A program made the position numbers and the translations under genes. Shown here in pieces: positions 8,030 to 15,994 of a DNA stretch of 18,311 bases. Source of the stretch: Faecalitalea sp. UBA4312 (GTDB lineage Bacteria > Bacillota_I > Bacilli_A > Erysipelotrichales > Erysipelotrichaceae); NCBI GenBank assembly GCA_002394635.1, contig DGUK01000098.1:1-18311 (forward strand), in the 5' to 3' direction. The stretch's first letter is position 1, and each line of letters opens with the position of its first letter. The notes under the pieces were generated by a model that saw nothing but the letters and a program-made list of their open reading frames with translations, made no database searches and was not told where the DNA came from.

Positions 8030-9067
8030 CTAAACAATACGGCGAATGCCTGGTACTCTTTTTAACAAAGCAGCCAGGATATACGAAAGAATACCTACAA
8101 AACAAATCATGCCGATAAATCCGAAAATACCGTACATATACGGATTGAATCCAGCTTTTTTTAATAACCAGCGAATAAAGATCAAATGAAACAAATAGAT
8201 TCCAAAGGAATGGGAATCGAAATGCTCCAGCCATCCTTGTATATTCTCTTTTGGCATCCGGCAGCCTTGAAACCAGCCAAACACACAAAGAGACTGTACG
8301 ACCACCAAAACAGACGAATACCCGGTCAGCAAGGATGCAAAAGCGATACCGTTATGCGTAAGGAGCGTACATCCGGCTAATGCCAGTACACTCAAACAGA
8401 TACCAATTCCATAATACATGCGGGGTAAATGGATCAGCTTTTTATGAAGCGCATGCCCCAGCAGCAGATAAAACGGATAAATCGTGGAAAAATGGATATA
8501 AAACCCGATATTCCAGTGCATCCCGTTCAAAAACGGCAGAACGGATTGGAACAGAAATAAAACTAACAATATATACCGAATCTGCTGCGGATCACAGCTT
8601 CGTGTCACTGCCTTGAAGACCGGCAGGATCATATACAATCCGATCAATAGATAGATATACCATAGATGCGACCAGCTGGCTGCTTGGATCAGTTCAAAAA
8701 AAGCCTCCTGAAACAAGCTCCAGGAAAAAGCTTCCCGATCCATCCAAGCATCGATAAAACGAAACAGAAACACACATAAAACCAGGGCATACACCATGCG
8801 TAATATGTATTTTCCATACAGTTTTTTTAAAGAAATTTCCCGCTGCGGATCCAGCAGCAACGCACCGGTCACCATCACAAAACAAGGAACGGCCCACATA
8901 CAGTTATTCGATACCATATCAGATACTAAGCTCTGTCGAGGTGTTAAAGCGGTCTGATACATTAAAGACGATGTAAAAACTGAATGAAGGATCAAGATCC
9001 CGATACAGGCGAAATCACGTAAATAAGAGAAGTAATGGATTACTTCTCTCGAGGGTTTTCTTTCCAT
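8030..9067 (-). CDS. Membrane acyltransferase, acyltransferase-3 family
   Basis: This 345-residue protein has about ten hydrophobic segments and the N-terminal pattern of acyltransferase-3 (OafA/WecH-like) enzymes: YLRDFACIGILILH, containing the conserved Arg17 and His28. WSHLWYIYLLIGLYMILP follows in the middle and FGIYLFHLIFI near the C-terminus. The family moves acetyl or other acyl groups across the membrane onto surface glycans or peptidoglycan; O-acetylation of the locus polymer is the natural guess. It is joined to the preceding secreted-protein gene by TGATATG, one base between stop and start codons. The next gene starts 15 bases after its stop. The acyl donor and acceptor cannot be read from sequence. 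Confidence 0.88.
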   Translation of the reverse strand: MERKPSREVIHYFSYLRDFACIGILILHSVFTSSLMYQTALTPRQSLVSDMVSNNCMWAVPCFVMVTGALLLDPQREISLKKLYGKYILRMVYALVLCVFLFRFIDAWMDREAFSWSLFQEAFFELIQAASWSHLWYIYLLIGLYMILPVFKAVTRSCDPQQIRYILLVLFLFQSVLPFLNGMHWNIGFYIHFSTIYPFYLLLGHALHKKLIHLPRMYYGIGICLSVLALAGCTLLTHNGIAFASLLTGYSSVLVVVQSLCVFGWFQGCRMPKENIQGWLEHFDSHSFGIYLFHLIFIRWLLKKAGFNPYMYGIFGFIGMICFVGILSYILAALLKRVPGIRRIV

Positions 9068-9068
9068 A

Positions 9069-9752
9069 TCAGTTCAGAATGGCATCATCCAGGCAACCGG
9101 AATCCGATGGTGCTGTAATGTCCACTGTCGGCGCTTGTTGAGCCGGGGTCTGCTGAACCGGAGCCTGCTGAGCCGGAGCCTGTTGAGCCGGAGCTTGCTG
9201 AGCCGGAGCCTGTTGTACCGGGGCTTGCTGTGGAGCCACCTGTTCTTGGGATACAGCCGGGTCTGTAGAAACCGCCTGGTCATTCTTATAAGCAATCTCA
9301 TCTTCTTTCGTGTTGACTTCTTCTTCCGTTTCTAAAGAAATATATGTTATATAAGCGACATCTTCCTCTTCATCCATCAGGATATTGATTGTTTTGACAT
9401 CCTTTGTCGGGAAAGCATGCAGCACATATTCGGTTTTTCCGATCGTTAGCGCTACCTCATAGTCTCCTTCTTGCTCGAATTCATAATAGAATTTTACTTT
9501 TTCTTTATTCTTGATTCCCTTTTTGTTTTCCAAAAGATTATCACCAAACTCTTCATCCTCTGCTTTTTTAACAGAGAGAGCTGTAATTTTCTTTTTGGTT
9601 TTATTCACAAGGGTTATTTTCGCAGCATCTTCGCTTTTGTCACCGATCGTTGTGACTTTGTATGCAGTTTGTGCCCAGACCGGATTGATCGATCCCATCA
9701 TTAAAGCAGAGCACATCGTCAAGGCCAGTATTCGTTTTTTATTATGTTTCAT
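9069..9752 (-). CDS. Secreted protein with glutamine-rich APxQQ repeats, unknown function
   Basis: From the ATG at 9752 the protein has 227 residues. A signal peptide spans 1-27 (KKRILALTMCSALMMG core, cleavage after VWA). A lysine- and glutamate-rich domain of about 125 residues with beta-strand character follows, for example GDYEVALTIGKTEYVLHAF. Seven five-residue APxQQ-type repeats (173-208) come next, and the protein ends with SGCLDDAILN. I do not recognise the central domain; the order suggests an exported, surface-associated protein with a flexible stalk. The frame is open to 9803, but GGAGGA stands just before 9752 and the longer frame would include the -10 box. It is the first gene after its own promoter and is tightly linked to the acyltransferase. 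Confidence 0.82.
   Translation of the reverse strand: MKHNKKRILALTMCSALMMGSINPVWAQTAYKVTTIGDKSEDAAKITLVNKTKKKITALSVKKAEDEEFGDNLLENKKGIKNKEKVKFYYEFEQEGDYEVALTIGKTEYVLHAFPTKDVKTINILMDEEEDVAYITYISLETEEEVNTKEDEIAYKNDQAVSTDPAVSQEQVAPQQAPVQQAPAQQAPAQQAPAQQAPVQQTPAQQAPTVDITAPSDSGCLDDAILN
9129..9236 (-). repeat. Tandem 15-nt repeats encoding APxQQ
   Basis: Seven imperfect 15-base units encode AP-QQ, APVQQ, APAQQ (three times), APVQQ and TPAQQ. The first unit lacks one codon. Because units are multiples of three, gain or loss of units would change stalk length without breaking the frame. Third-position differences between units (GCTTG/GCCTG, CTG/TTG on the plus strand) show that the array is not a very recent expansion. 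Confidence 0.9.
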
Positions 9753-9777
9753 CTTATTCCTCCAAATCAGTGTTTTA

Positions 9778-9786
9778 ATTATACCA
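9778..9786 (-). promoter_or_regulatory. Extended -10 promoter of the secreted-protein/acyltransferase/transglutaminase unit
   Basis: On the minus strand TGGTATAAT gives a perfect -10 box (TATAAT, 9783-9778) with the extended TG element. No good -35 is seen at the usual distance, as is common for extended -10 promoters. Transcription would start near 9771, about 20 bases before the ATG at 9752, leaving room for the GGAGGA ribosome site. It lies in the 68-base gap after the GT2 gene, one of the two longest gaps between genes in the window. Confidence 0.65.
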
Positions 9787-9820
9787 TGATTCTCTCTTTG
9801 CATGTTTACTTCATATACTT

Positions 9821-10621
9821 TTACAGTTGATTGCTTTTTTCTGAAAGCCGGTAGATCTTTGTGATGCCTTTAGCAATCCATGCCGGCCAAAATTTCGAAT
9901 ATACCTGCAGGTCTTCCTGCGTCCGGATATTGTCCGCTATTATGGCCGATGTTGTAGACTGTTCATAGATCCGATGTCCCATTAGCTGATCCGGTACAAA
10001 GGTAAACCGCCCCTTCTCTCTGGACAGTTTTTCCCACCCCTGCCAGTCAATATTACACTTCATATCACATGTAAAAATGGAATCCAGGCTTATATTGTTC
10101 TTTGCGAAGGTCACAGCCGGACAGCAGATCGCATTGCCAAAACAAATGGAGCTGCGCTTGATTGCCGTCCTGTGTCCCAGTCGATCCAGACGGCTGGGGG
10201 CCAGAAGCAATCGTTTGATTTTCAGATTCAAGTTTGTCTTTACTTTCCGATCATTCCGGATCTCATAATAATCACTGAAAAGAATAATCGAATCCGGATG
10301 TTTTCGATATGCCTGTAGTATCTTTTCACCATAAAACAGATCGTATATATCATCCTGGTGGGCAATGGTCACAAGCTCACTATCCGCACATTGCCAGGCA
10401 AAGTCGAAATCACAGCCGATCCCCTTCCCCTGTTTTGGATTGACCTTGACTTTAACATCATATGTATCTGCCAAGGCATCGATAAAATCGTTCGGTGTCG
10501 AAGTCGCAATCAACACTTGTGAACGACTGGTCTGCCGGAGCACGCTTTGGATACAGCTTTCCAGATATGGTGACTGCTTATAAGCCAGTACTACAAATGT
10601 ATGGGAAACACTCACGACCAT
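9821..10621 (-). CDS. Family 2 glycosyltransferase
   Basis: The 266-residue protein begins with the GT-A start SHTFVVLAYKQSPYLESCIQSVLRQT. It carries an acidic AHQDD motif (residues 87-91) where the metal/nucleotide-sugar binding Asp residues sit. After that come FSDYYEIRN and a basic segment. The C-terminus, with WQGWEKLSREKGRF and GHRIYEQST, fits small Firmicutes GT2 enzymes that add one sugar to a lipid-linked repeat unit at the cytoplasmic membrane face. The usual DDxSxD motif in the first half is degenerate (TSTPNDF). A purine-rich AAGGAAAGGAAGG run precedes the ATG. Donor and linkage are unknown. Confidence 0.85.
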   Translation of the reverse strand: MVVSVSHTFVVLAYKQSPYLESCIQSVLRQTSRSQVLIATSTPNDFIDALADTYDVKVKVNPKQGKGIGCDFDFAWQCADSELVTIAHQDDIYDLFYGEKILQAYRKHPDSIILFSDYYEIRNDRKVKTNLNLKIKRLLLAPSRLDRLGHRTAIKRSSICFGNAICCPAVTFAKNNISLDSIFTCDMKCNIDWQGWEKLSREKGRFTFVPDQLMGHRIYEQSTTSAIIADNIRTQEDLQVYSKFWPAWIAKGITKIYRLSEKSNQL

Positions 10622-10632
10622 CCTTCCTTTCC

Positions 10633-10980
10633 TTACTCTTCATAATCCTCATTGATCTTGCTTTTTAAAATGGAAATTTCCTGGATCAGCTGTGTGATCT
10701 TCCTTGTCTGACTGGATACGATGATCGTCAAGGAAATACACACAAAGAACATCATCACAAACAGGATACCTGTCATCAGATTCGATACGGTCTGAAATCC
10801 CACCAGATCTGCCACTTTGAACAAGGAGTTGGGGATCAGAGCAAAAAACAAGATCATAACCGAAGGAAACAGCCACACAAGAGCATATTTCAACGGCATC
10901 TTTTCCTTATCGAACGCATAGAAAACAACAATGATCAAAGTCAGCGCAACCAGAATCAGCGCCACATTCAGTTTATTCAT
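10633..10980 (-). CDS. DUF2304-type small membrane protein paired with a GT2
   Basis: The 115-residue protein has three hydrophobic segments (about residues 5-19, 32-50 and 66-89) and a polar C-terminus predicted to form a helix or coiled coil (RKITQLIQEISILKSKINEDYEE). Size, topology and sequence character match DUF2304, found widely next to DPM1-like GT2 genes. The gene overlaps that GT2 by the 4-base ATGA, so the two are almost certainly translated together. It may be the membrane anchor or activator of the GT2, which ends soon after its catalytic domain. No catalytic motif is visible. Confidence 0.82.
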   Translation of the reverse strand: MNKLNVALILVALTLIIVVFYAFDKEKMPLKYALVWLFPSVMILFFALIPNSLFKVADLVGFQTVSNLMTGILFVMMFFVCISLTIIVSSQTRKITQLIQEISILKSKINEDYEE

Positions 10981-11705
10981 CCTTCATACCTCCGCAGTTT
11001 CATGATTAGGATCGTCAACAGTACATTGACCATATAATAAATGTTCTTCCAGGAAGCGATGGAAGATGTGCCCCCCTGGCGCTCATGCATCAAGACCGGC
11101 ACTTCCTTAACCCTGTAGCCTTTTTTTAACATTTCTGTTGTGGTGATCGGTTCCGGATATTCAATTGGGTATTTACAGCTGAATTCTTTCATCACTTTCC
11201 GATTCACGGCCCGGAAACCGGACGTTGTATCATATACCTTGACACCCGTCACAAACCGGATAAAGGAGGATATGATCCGGATCCCCATACGCCGGGAAGC
11301 TGTCGTACGAAAATTATCATTAATATTCTGAATAAAGCGTGAGCCGATACAAAAATCCGCCTCGCCGCTCAAAATGGGTGCCGTAATCTTCTGTACACCA
11401 CTGATATCGTGCTGTCCATCCCCATCAAACTGTACCGCAATATCATATTTATGATCCAGGGCGTACTTATATCCGGTCTGTACGGCTCCACCGATCCCAA
11501 GATTCCGGATCAGTGAAATATGCGGAATATTATTTCGTACCAGTATTTTTCGAGTTTTGTCAACCGATCCGTCATTGATCACAATAACATCATAGTTGGT
11601 TCCATGCTTTCGGTTATATTCTTCAATCGACTGGTACGTATGAAGAATATTGGATTCCTCGTTAAAAGCTGGAATAATTAAAATAATCTTTTTCTCCACA
11701 CGCAT
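10977..11705 (-). CDS. Family 2 glycosyltransferase, polyprenyl-phosphate sugar synthase type
   Basis: From the ATG at 11705 the protein has 242 residues. It has a classic DPM1-like GT2 core: IIPAFNEESNI (10-20), NDGSVDKT (44-51), RNLGIGGAVQTGY (67-79), FDGDGQHD (93-100) and SGFRAVNR further on. These enzymes move a sugar from a nucleotide donor to undecaprenyl phosphate. The lipid-linked sugar then serves transferases outside the membrane, which fits with the large membrane protein in the same operon. The frame is open to 11831, but that extension overlaps the preceding methyltransferase gene and lacks family resemblance. The start has only a short-spaced AAGG, so a GTG two codons later is also possible. 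Confidence 0.9.
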   Translation of the reverse strand: MRVEKKIILIIPAFNEESNILHTYQSIEEYNRKHGTNYDVIVINDGSVDKTRKILVRNNIPHISLIRNLGIGGAVQTGYKYALDHKYDIAVQFDGDGQHDISGVQKITAPILSGEADFCIGSRFIQNINDNFRTTASRRMGIRIISSFIRFVTGVKVYDTTSGFRAVNRKVMKEFSCKYPIEYPEPITTTEMLKKGYRVKEVPVLMHERQGGTSSIASWKNIYYMVNVLLTILIMKLRRYEG

Positions 11706-11715
11706 CGCCTTCTTT

Positions 11716-12870
11716 CTATTTAACACAAATAAACAATCCTGCTTCTTTCGTGATATGGATTGGCCCGTTACGGGCAATCTTATCTTCGATAAAATGAGTA
11801 AACTCTTTATATCTCGGACCGACCCGTTCATTTTGGTTGCCGTGACAACTCATGATATAATCCACAATCGGACCAGCACGGTCTATAAGCAAAGCGTCCT
11901 CATATTTCTTCAATTCTACCTTATTAAAATATGGATTTAAACGTTTTTTTCCATTTTCTAATCCGAATATCTCATACAGCCTTGACTGTGATAGCTTGAC
12001 TCCTGGGTCAAACTCTGCAGCGATCCTTGCGATTTCCTTCATATGATCCTTCCCGTATGCCGAACAATAGAACAGCCCTTCCGGACGCAGGATCCGGTGG
12101 ATCTCCTTTAATCCACGGCGTAGATCAGACAAATAGAATAATACATGGTTGGCCACAACCGCATCAAAATAGGCATCCTTAAACGGAATAGCCTGACAAT
12201 CCGCCACCATACAGTTGAAATCGTTTCCCAGTTTATGCCGTACTTCTTCGATCATCCCCTGTGATTTATCGGTTAGAAAGATCTCCCGGTTACGCAGATC
12301 GACATGGGTGGATTCCCATAGCTTTCCATTGCCGCAACCAATTTCAATCAATCGATGGATACGGGAAAAATCAATCTGCGACTGGATCCAGGAAAACCAC
12401 GGAACCGGATTTACACTAAACTGATCGTGCAGAGAAATCCGTACCATCAGATTTTTGGATGTCTTATACTGTTCTACCAGATCCATCTCATGGCTTGAGA
12501 GCTGAACCAGACGATGAAACTGTTCCCAGTCCACCGTATCCTTGTTCATCGTATTCTTGACTGTTAAAATGGCGTCCTTTATATTCTGCAGATGCAGGAT
12601 CTGCTGATCGACCAGCTTGAGCTGCAGATCCAGAGAATCCATCATATTGTCATCATTTTGCACAATGGGAAAGATTTCATCAATGGAAAAGCCAAGATTT
12701 CGCAAAGAAAGAATCTTCTGAAGTCGTATAAGATCCTTATCATTATATTGCCGGTATCCGTTTTCCAGGATCCGGGAAGGCTTTAATAAACCAATGGTAT
12801 CGTAATAACGGATCGTCCTCTGACTAACACCGGCTCTTTGGGCAAACTCTCCTGTTTTATAGTAATTCAT
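11716..12870 (-). CDS. MerR-type DNA-binding domain fused to SAM-dependent methyltransferase
   Basis: The N-terminus is a full MerR winged helix: YKTGEFAQRAGVSQRTIRYY (4-23), then GLLKPSR, NGYRQY and FSIDEIF. Residues 75-115 have the heptad character of the MerR dimerising helix. Instead of a small-ligand domain, the C-terminus is a class I methyltransferase: IEIGCGNGKLW (175-185) binds SAM, followed by LTDKSQGMIEEV, DCQAIPF, FDAVVANHVLFYLSD and ILRPEGLFY. The fusion could sense SAM or a substrate and regulate transcription, or be a methyltransferase that uses the MerR part to control its own locus. It starts 3 bases after the membrane-protein gene with only a weak Shine-Dalgarno (GAGAAG). 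No frameshift is visible, so the fusion is genuine. Its target may be the dyad before rfbA; that is inference. Confidence 0.9.
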   Translation of the reverse strand: MNYYKTGEFAQRAGVSQRTIRYYDTIGLLKPSRILENGYRQYNDKDLIRLQKILSLRNLGFSIDEIFPIVQNDDNMMDSLDLQLKLVDQQILHLQNIKDAILTVKNTMNKDTVDWEQFHRLVQLSSHEMDLVEQYKTSKNLMVRISLHDQFSVNPVPWFSWIQSQIDFSRIHRLIEIGCGNGKLWESTHVDLRNREIFLTDKSQGMIEEVRHKLGNDFNCMVADCQAIPFKDAYFDAVVANHVLFYLSDLRRGLKEIHRILRPEGLFYCSAYGKDHMKEIARIAAEFDPGVKLSQSRLYEIFGLENGKKRLNPYFNKVELKKYEDALLIDRAGPIVDYIMSCHGNQNERVGPRYKEFTHFIEDKIARNGPIHITKEAGLFICVK

Positions 12871-12873
12871 AGT

Positions 12874-14781
12874 CTATTGCTTCTCATAGATGACGTAGGT
12901 AACGGATGGATCCTCCACCATCTCCACCTTTTCAAATCCAATGCTTTTCAAAAAATTCGTATGGGTTTCATTAAAGCCGGTACCGACAATGCAGTCAAAC
13001 GGATATTTCTCACATAATGACTGCAGCTGCTTTGTGGTTTGTTCATTCGGATCGGTCGCAAACGCATCATATATCTGCATATCCTCCAAACGGAACCCGT
13101 TAAAAGGAGAATCCGAATAGCGGATCTGTTTATCAATACGCAATCCTCCAATGACCGAACGTGTACTTGGGGTAAATGTTCTTAGGATCGAAGAAGAGAA
13201 ATGCGAATATGAATCCACCTGGATACCGGCGGACATCAATACCGTATGTTCTTTTCCGCTTTGTTCCAAAGCTTTCCCCAAAGCCATGGTGCTATTCGGA
13301 AGCAAATATGGATTATGCACATAAAAGCGGGCTGCATCAGCCGGCTTTGCTCCGGTTATACCGGATATACATAATCCGGTAAAGACGGCAACCGCCAGGA
13401 CCACATTCCCTATGGAGACAAACAGCGTCGGCAGCCATTGCGTCATGGTCACAAACAAGGTTGTAAACGCAACGATCAATGTAAAGATCAACAACGAATA
13501 TCGTGTGCGTTCCGCCACAAAATGCCAATAGGAAGCATTCTCAAACAGATTATTCAAATACGGCAGATACATGCACGCAAATGCGATCAGGATCACAAAC
13601 ACAAGCTTCAAAGACGTTTTTGTGCGCACAGTACAGATTGCCAGGATGCCCAAGGCAATCGCAAGCAGGTATTCGCTCGATCGATACATCATATATTCCA
13701 CCAGATACTTTGTCATCCAGTCTTTACCCGGGATCAACCAACCGATCACGAACAGTATTCCGACCAATCCAAGAGAAAAAAGGATTCCCGTCATTTTTTT
13801 GGTCGAAACCCCATATACAACCAGATAGCCTATTGCCAGGATGCCCAGCAAAGGAACAGCTACCGTAGATTTGGAAACCATGACCACACAAGACATACAT
13901 GTGATCACAACGCTATACCAATCCATCTTTTCCCTTTGAAGCAATGGCAGAAGGACAATAAATGTACAGCCGATCCGAACCAGTGAAGAGCCGTAAAAAG
14001 CCGCTGTGACCACGGTCCAGGAAGCATCATACGGAGCAAATACGCCCAGGGACATGACAAATACCAAAAAAACCGGTAAAAGATAGTATTGTAATAGTTT
14101 CACGTTTTTAAGAACTCGCATTTTTTCAAGGAACATCTGCATAAATGCATGAGCTGCATTCAACAAGATAAAATTATTCCAAATGGATAAAAACAGCCTG
14201 CAATATAATACCGGATTGATCTTCAACACATAAACATAGAAAGAACCTTCAAGCTCAAAGGTATTCAACAAGTAACTCAATATCGATAATTTCGAATTCG
14301 AAGTCTGCAACAGTCCCGTGACCGGATCGGTTCGAAACGGCCGCTCGGTATATGGTAAAGTGGCTATCTTCGTAATATAATACCCATCATCCGTATTGTT
14401 GTTTTCCAGAATCGTCTTAATATGCATCAAGCCAAAAACGGTCAGCACAATGGCCCCCACATACAAGAACCAGTGACCTGCCATATAATCTTTCCACTTA
14501 GAAAAGCTGAAAGAGAGATGTCGATGAATAAAACGGATCACAATATATACGATCAAAACCACCCATAATCCAATCATATAGTAAAAAAATATATGCCATG
14601 GCAGCTCCAGAAGCTGGATAGGAATACCGACAACAGCGACCAGAAAACTATAGACAATATAGCCGATCACAAAAGAATACGAATAATGCGATTCTCTTTT
14701 TGTGATGGCAATTCCCAAAAACTGGCATAGAAAAGCGGATAATAAAGTCCACACTATACCAGATCCATAATCCATGAACAT
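12874..14781 (-). CDS. Large multipass membrane protein, DUF6077-like, possible GT-C-type transferase
   Basis: The 635-residue protein has about 13-15 hydrophobic segments over residues 1-480 and then a soluble C-terminal region of about 150 residues with mixed alpha/beta character (FDCIVGTGFNETH, KSIGFEKVEMVEDP). One loop after the fourth segment carries the acidic polar stretch ENNNTDDGYYITKIATLP, where GT-C glycosyltransferases have their catalytic acidic residues. The overall look resembles DUF6077 proteins of Firmicutes surface-polysaccharide loci. A GT-C enzyme using the polyprenyl-linked sugar made by the nearby DPM1-like GT2 would fit, but this is inference. A strong GGAGG site precedes the first ATG; a second ATG two codons later is possible. 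It starts 2 bases after the GT2 stop. Confidence 0.7.
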   Translation of the reverse strand: MFMDYGSGIVWTLLSAFLCQFLGIAITKRESHYSYSFVIGYIVYSFLVAVVGIPIQLLELPWHIFFYYMIGLWVVLIVYIVIRFIHRHLSFSFSKWKDYMAGHWFLYVGAIVLTVFGLMHIKTILENNNTDDGYYITKIATLPYTERPFRTDPVTGLLQTSNSKLSILSYLLNTFELEGSFYVYVLKINPVLYCRLFLSIWNNFILLNAAHAFMQMFLEKMRVLKNVKLLQYYLLPVFLVFVMSLGVFAPYDASWTVVTAAFYGSSLVRIGCTFIVLLPLLQREKMDWYSVVITCMSCVVMVSKSTVAVPLLGILAIGYLVVYGVSTKKMTGILFSLGLVGILFVIGWLIPGKDWMTKYLVEYMMYRSSEYLLAIALGILAICTVRTKTSLKLVFVILIAFACMYLPYLNNLFENASYWHFVAERTRYSLLIFTLIVAFTTLFVTMTQWLPTLFVSIGNVVLAVAVFTGLCISGITGAKPADAARFYVHNPYLLPNSTMALGKALEQSGKEHTVLMSAGIQVDSYSHFSSSILRTFTPSTRSVIGGLRIDKQIRYSDSPFNGFRLEDMQIYDAFATDPNEQTTKQLQSLCEKYPFDCIVGTGFNETHTNFLKSIGFEKVEMVEDPSVTYVIYEKQ

Positions 14782-14783
14782 TT

Positions 14784-15776
14784 TTATCCCCTCCTTGACT
14801 TTCTGTGCAACGCAAAATACAGATCCATGATCCGAGCCTTTTTTGTTTTGATCCTGCCATAATACGGACTGAAATTCTGCAACAATAAGGAGACCACTTT
14901 TCCTGTATCCAGATATTCAATATGTTTTTTATAAAAATCCTTTTTCTTAGCAATATCCGGCTGTACCCTGTAAAGATCTGGATAGACGCTCTCTAAAATT
15001 TCAATAGATTCCACCGAGCTTTGTGCAAACAATGTTCTCCAGTGCAGTGTATTGGTCTTCTTCAAACGATCCTTTTCAGAAAGAGTTTCCACTTCATTGA
15101 TGCCAATCGTATTTTTGGAATGGACACGATACTGAAATAGTGGATGATTATAAAAATACAAGCCATGATTTGCCGAAGCCAGAAGATTGATCAGCCAGTC
15201 ATGAAACCGCTGTTCTGTAAAACATTGCAGAAAGAGCTCTTTTATTTCCTTCCGCATACAGCATGCACACCCTTGAAATCCGTTCTGAATGAGCATTTCA
15301 TCAAAAGGGATCTCTACCAATGCATCTTTAGCCACCGGACGACGATACAGGTTATTATTGGAAAAGGCAGGAATCAGCTCCACTTCCTTTGGTTTATCAA
15401 ATTCATCGATAAAAGTAAAAGAAGAATTCAAGGCCAGGATGGAAGTGTTTGTTTTCATGATATCGATCATCTTTTCCACTTTATCGAGATTCCATATATC
15501 ATCCTGATCACATAAGAAGATATAGTCTCCATTCGTCAAAGACACAGCCTTTTTAAAATTTCTTCTATACCCCAGATTCTGTTCATTCCGGTACAAGCAG
15601 ATTGGAAGATCCGGATGCTCTTTCTGGTAGTTTTCGATGATCGTAACCGTTTCATCTGTCGAACAGTCGTCTACAATAATACACTGATCAACAGGCTTTG
15701 TCTGACAACGGATCGAATCCAGCTGTTTTACTATATAATCCTGGCCATTGTAGGAAGCCATCGCTACGGATATCAT
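14784..15776 (-). CDS. Family 2 glycosyltransferase, rhamnosyltransferase-like
   Basis: The 330-residue protein has a well conserved GT2 domain: ISVAMASYNGQDYIVKQLDS (2-21), VDDCSTDET (35-43), NLGYRRNF (67-74) and the CDQDD metal/nucleotide site (89-93) followed by IW. The DQDDIW form is typical of bacterial GT2 enzymes of capsule and rhamnan loci, many annotated as rhamnosyltransferases. dTDP-rhamnose is made by rfbABCD in this window, so rhamnose transfer is plausible but unproven. The ATG overlaps the stop of the HipB-like gene by ATGA. Both are therefore likely translated from one message. Confidence 0.9.
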   Translation of the reverse strand: MISVAMASYNGQDYIVKQLDSIRCQTKPVDQCIIVDDCSTDETVTIIENYQKEHPDLPICLYRNEQNLGYRRNFKKAVSLTNGDYIFLCDQDDIWNLDKVEKMIDIMKTNTSILALNSSFTFIDEFDKPKEVELIPAFSNNNLYRRPVAKDALVEIPFDEMLIQNGFQGCACCMRKEIKELFLQCFTEQRFHDWLINLLASANHGLYFYNHPLFQYRVHSKNTIGINEVETLSEKDRLKKTNTLHWRTLFAQSSVESIEILESVYPDLYRVQPDIAKKKDFYKKHIEYLDTGKVVSLLLQNFSPYYGRIKTKKARIMDLYFALHRKSRRG

Positions 15777-15988
15777 AAAGACGAACCCCCTTTATCCACG
15801 GATCCGGGCACAGCCTGCATACCAAACATTTCCAAGGCCTGATTCACCTTGTCCATACGTACCGTTGTTTTTCCTTGTTCTAATTCACGAATAAAACGCA
15901 GACCTAATCCTGACTGGTCTGCGAATTCCCTCTGTGTTAACCCGGCTTCTTTTCGTTGTTTCTTTACATATTCTCCAATAATGCTCAT
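15773..15988 (-). CDS. HipB-like (y4mF-type) helix-turn-helix repressor without a HipA partner
   Basis: The 71-residue protein is one XRE/Cro helix-turn-helix domain: YVKKQRKEAGLTQREFADQ, then SGLGLRFIRELEQGK, ending with KVNQALEMFGM. The FIRELEQGK and the last helix match the HipB/y4mF group, which normally pairs with a HipA-type kinase toxin as repressor and antitoxin. Here the next gene, overlapping by ATGA, is a glycosyltransferase, and no HipA is present anywhere in the window. It may therefore act simply as a local repressor of the operon. An inverted repeat directly upstream covers the likely ribosome site (AGGTG), pointing to self-control. Confidence 0.88.
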   Translation of the reverse strand: MSIIGEYVKKQRKEAGLTQREFADQSGLGLRFIRELEQGKTTVRMDKVNQALEMFGMQAVPGSVDKGGSSL

Positions 15989-15994
15989 ATATAA

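Noticed and set aside
9129..9236. CRISPR-like short direct repeats
   Set aside because: Units are contiguous 15-mers in a coding frame with no spacers and no cas genes; they encode APxQQ.
9753..9803. Longer start of the secreted Gln-rich protein at 9803
   Set aside because: It would place non-hydrophobic residues before the signal peptide, include the TATAAT box and ignore the GGAGGA site before 9752.
11706..11831. Upstream extension of the DPM1-like GT2 to 11831
   Set aside because: It would overlap the MerR-methyltransferase gene by over 100 bases, and the GT2 core starts within ten residues of the ATG at 11705.
13438..13986. Plus-strand open frame of 182 codons, His/Gln/Cys-rich
   Set aside because: It is the antisense of the hydrophobic membrane-protein gene; the odd composition follows from the complement of hydrophobic codons.
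15773..15988. Complete HipBA toxin-antitoxin module
   Set aside because: No HipA-like kinase follows or precedes; the overlapping downstream gene is a clear GT2 glycosyltransferase.
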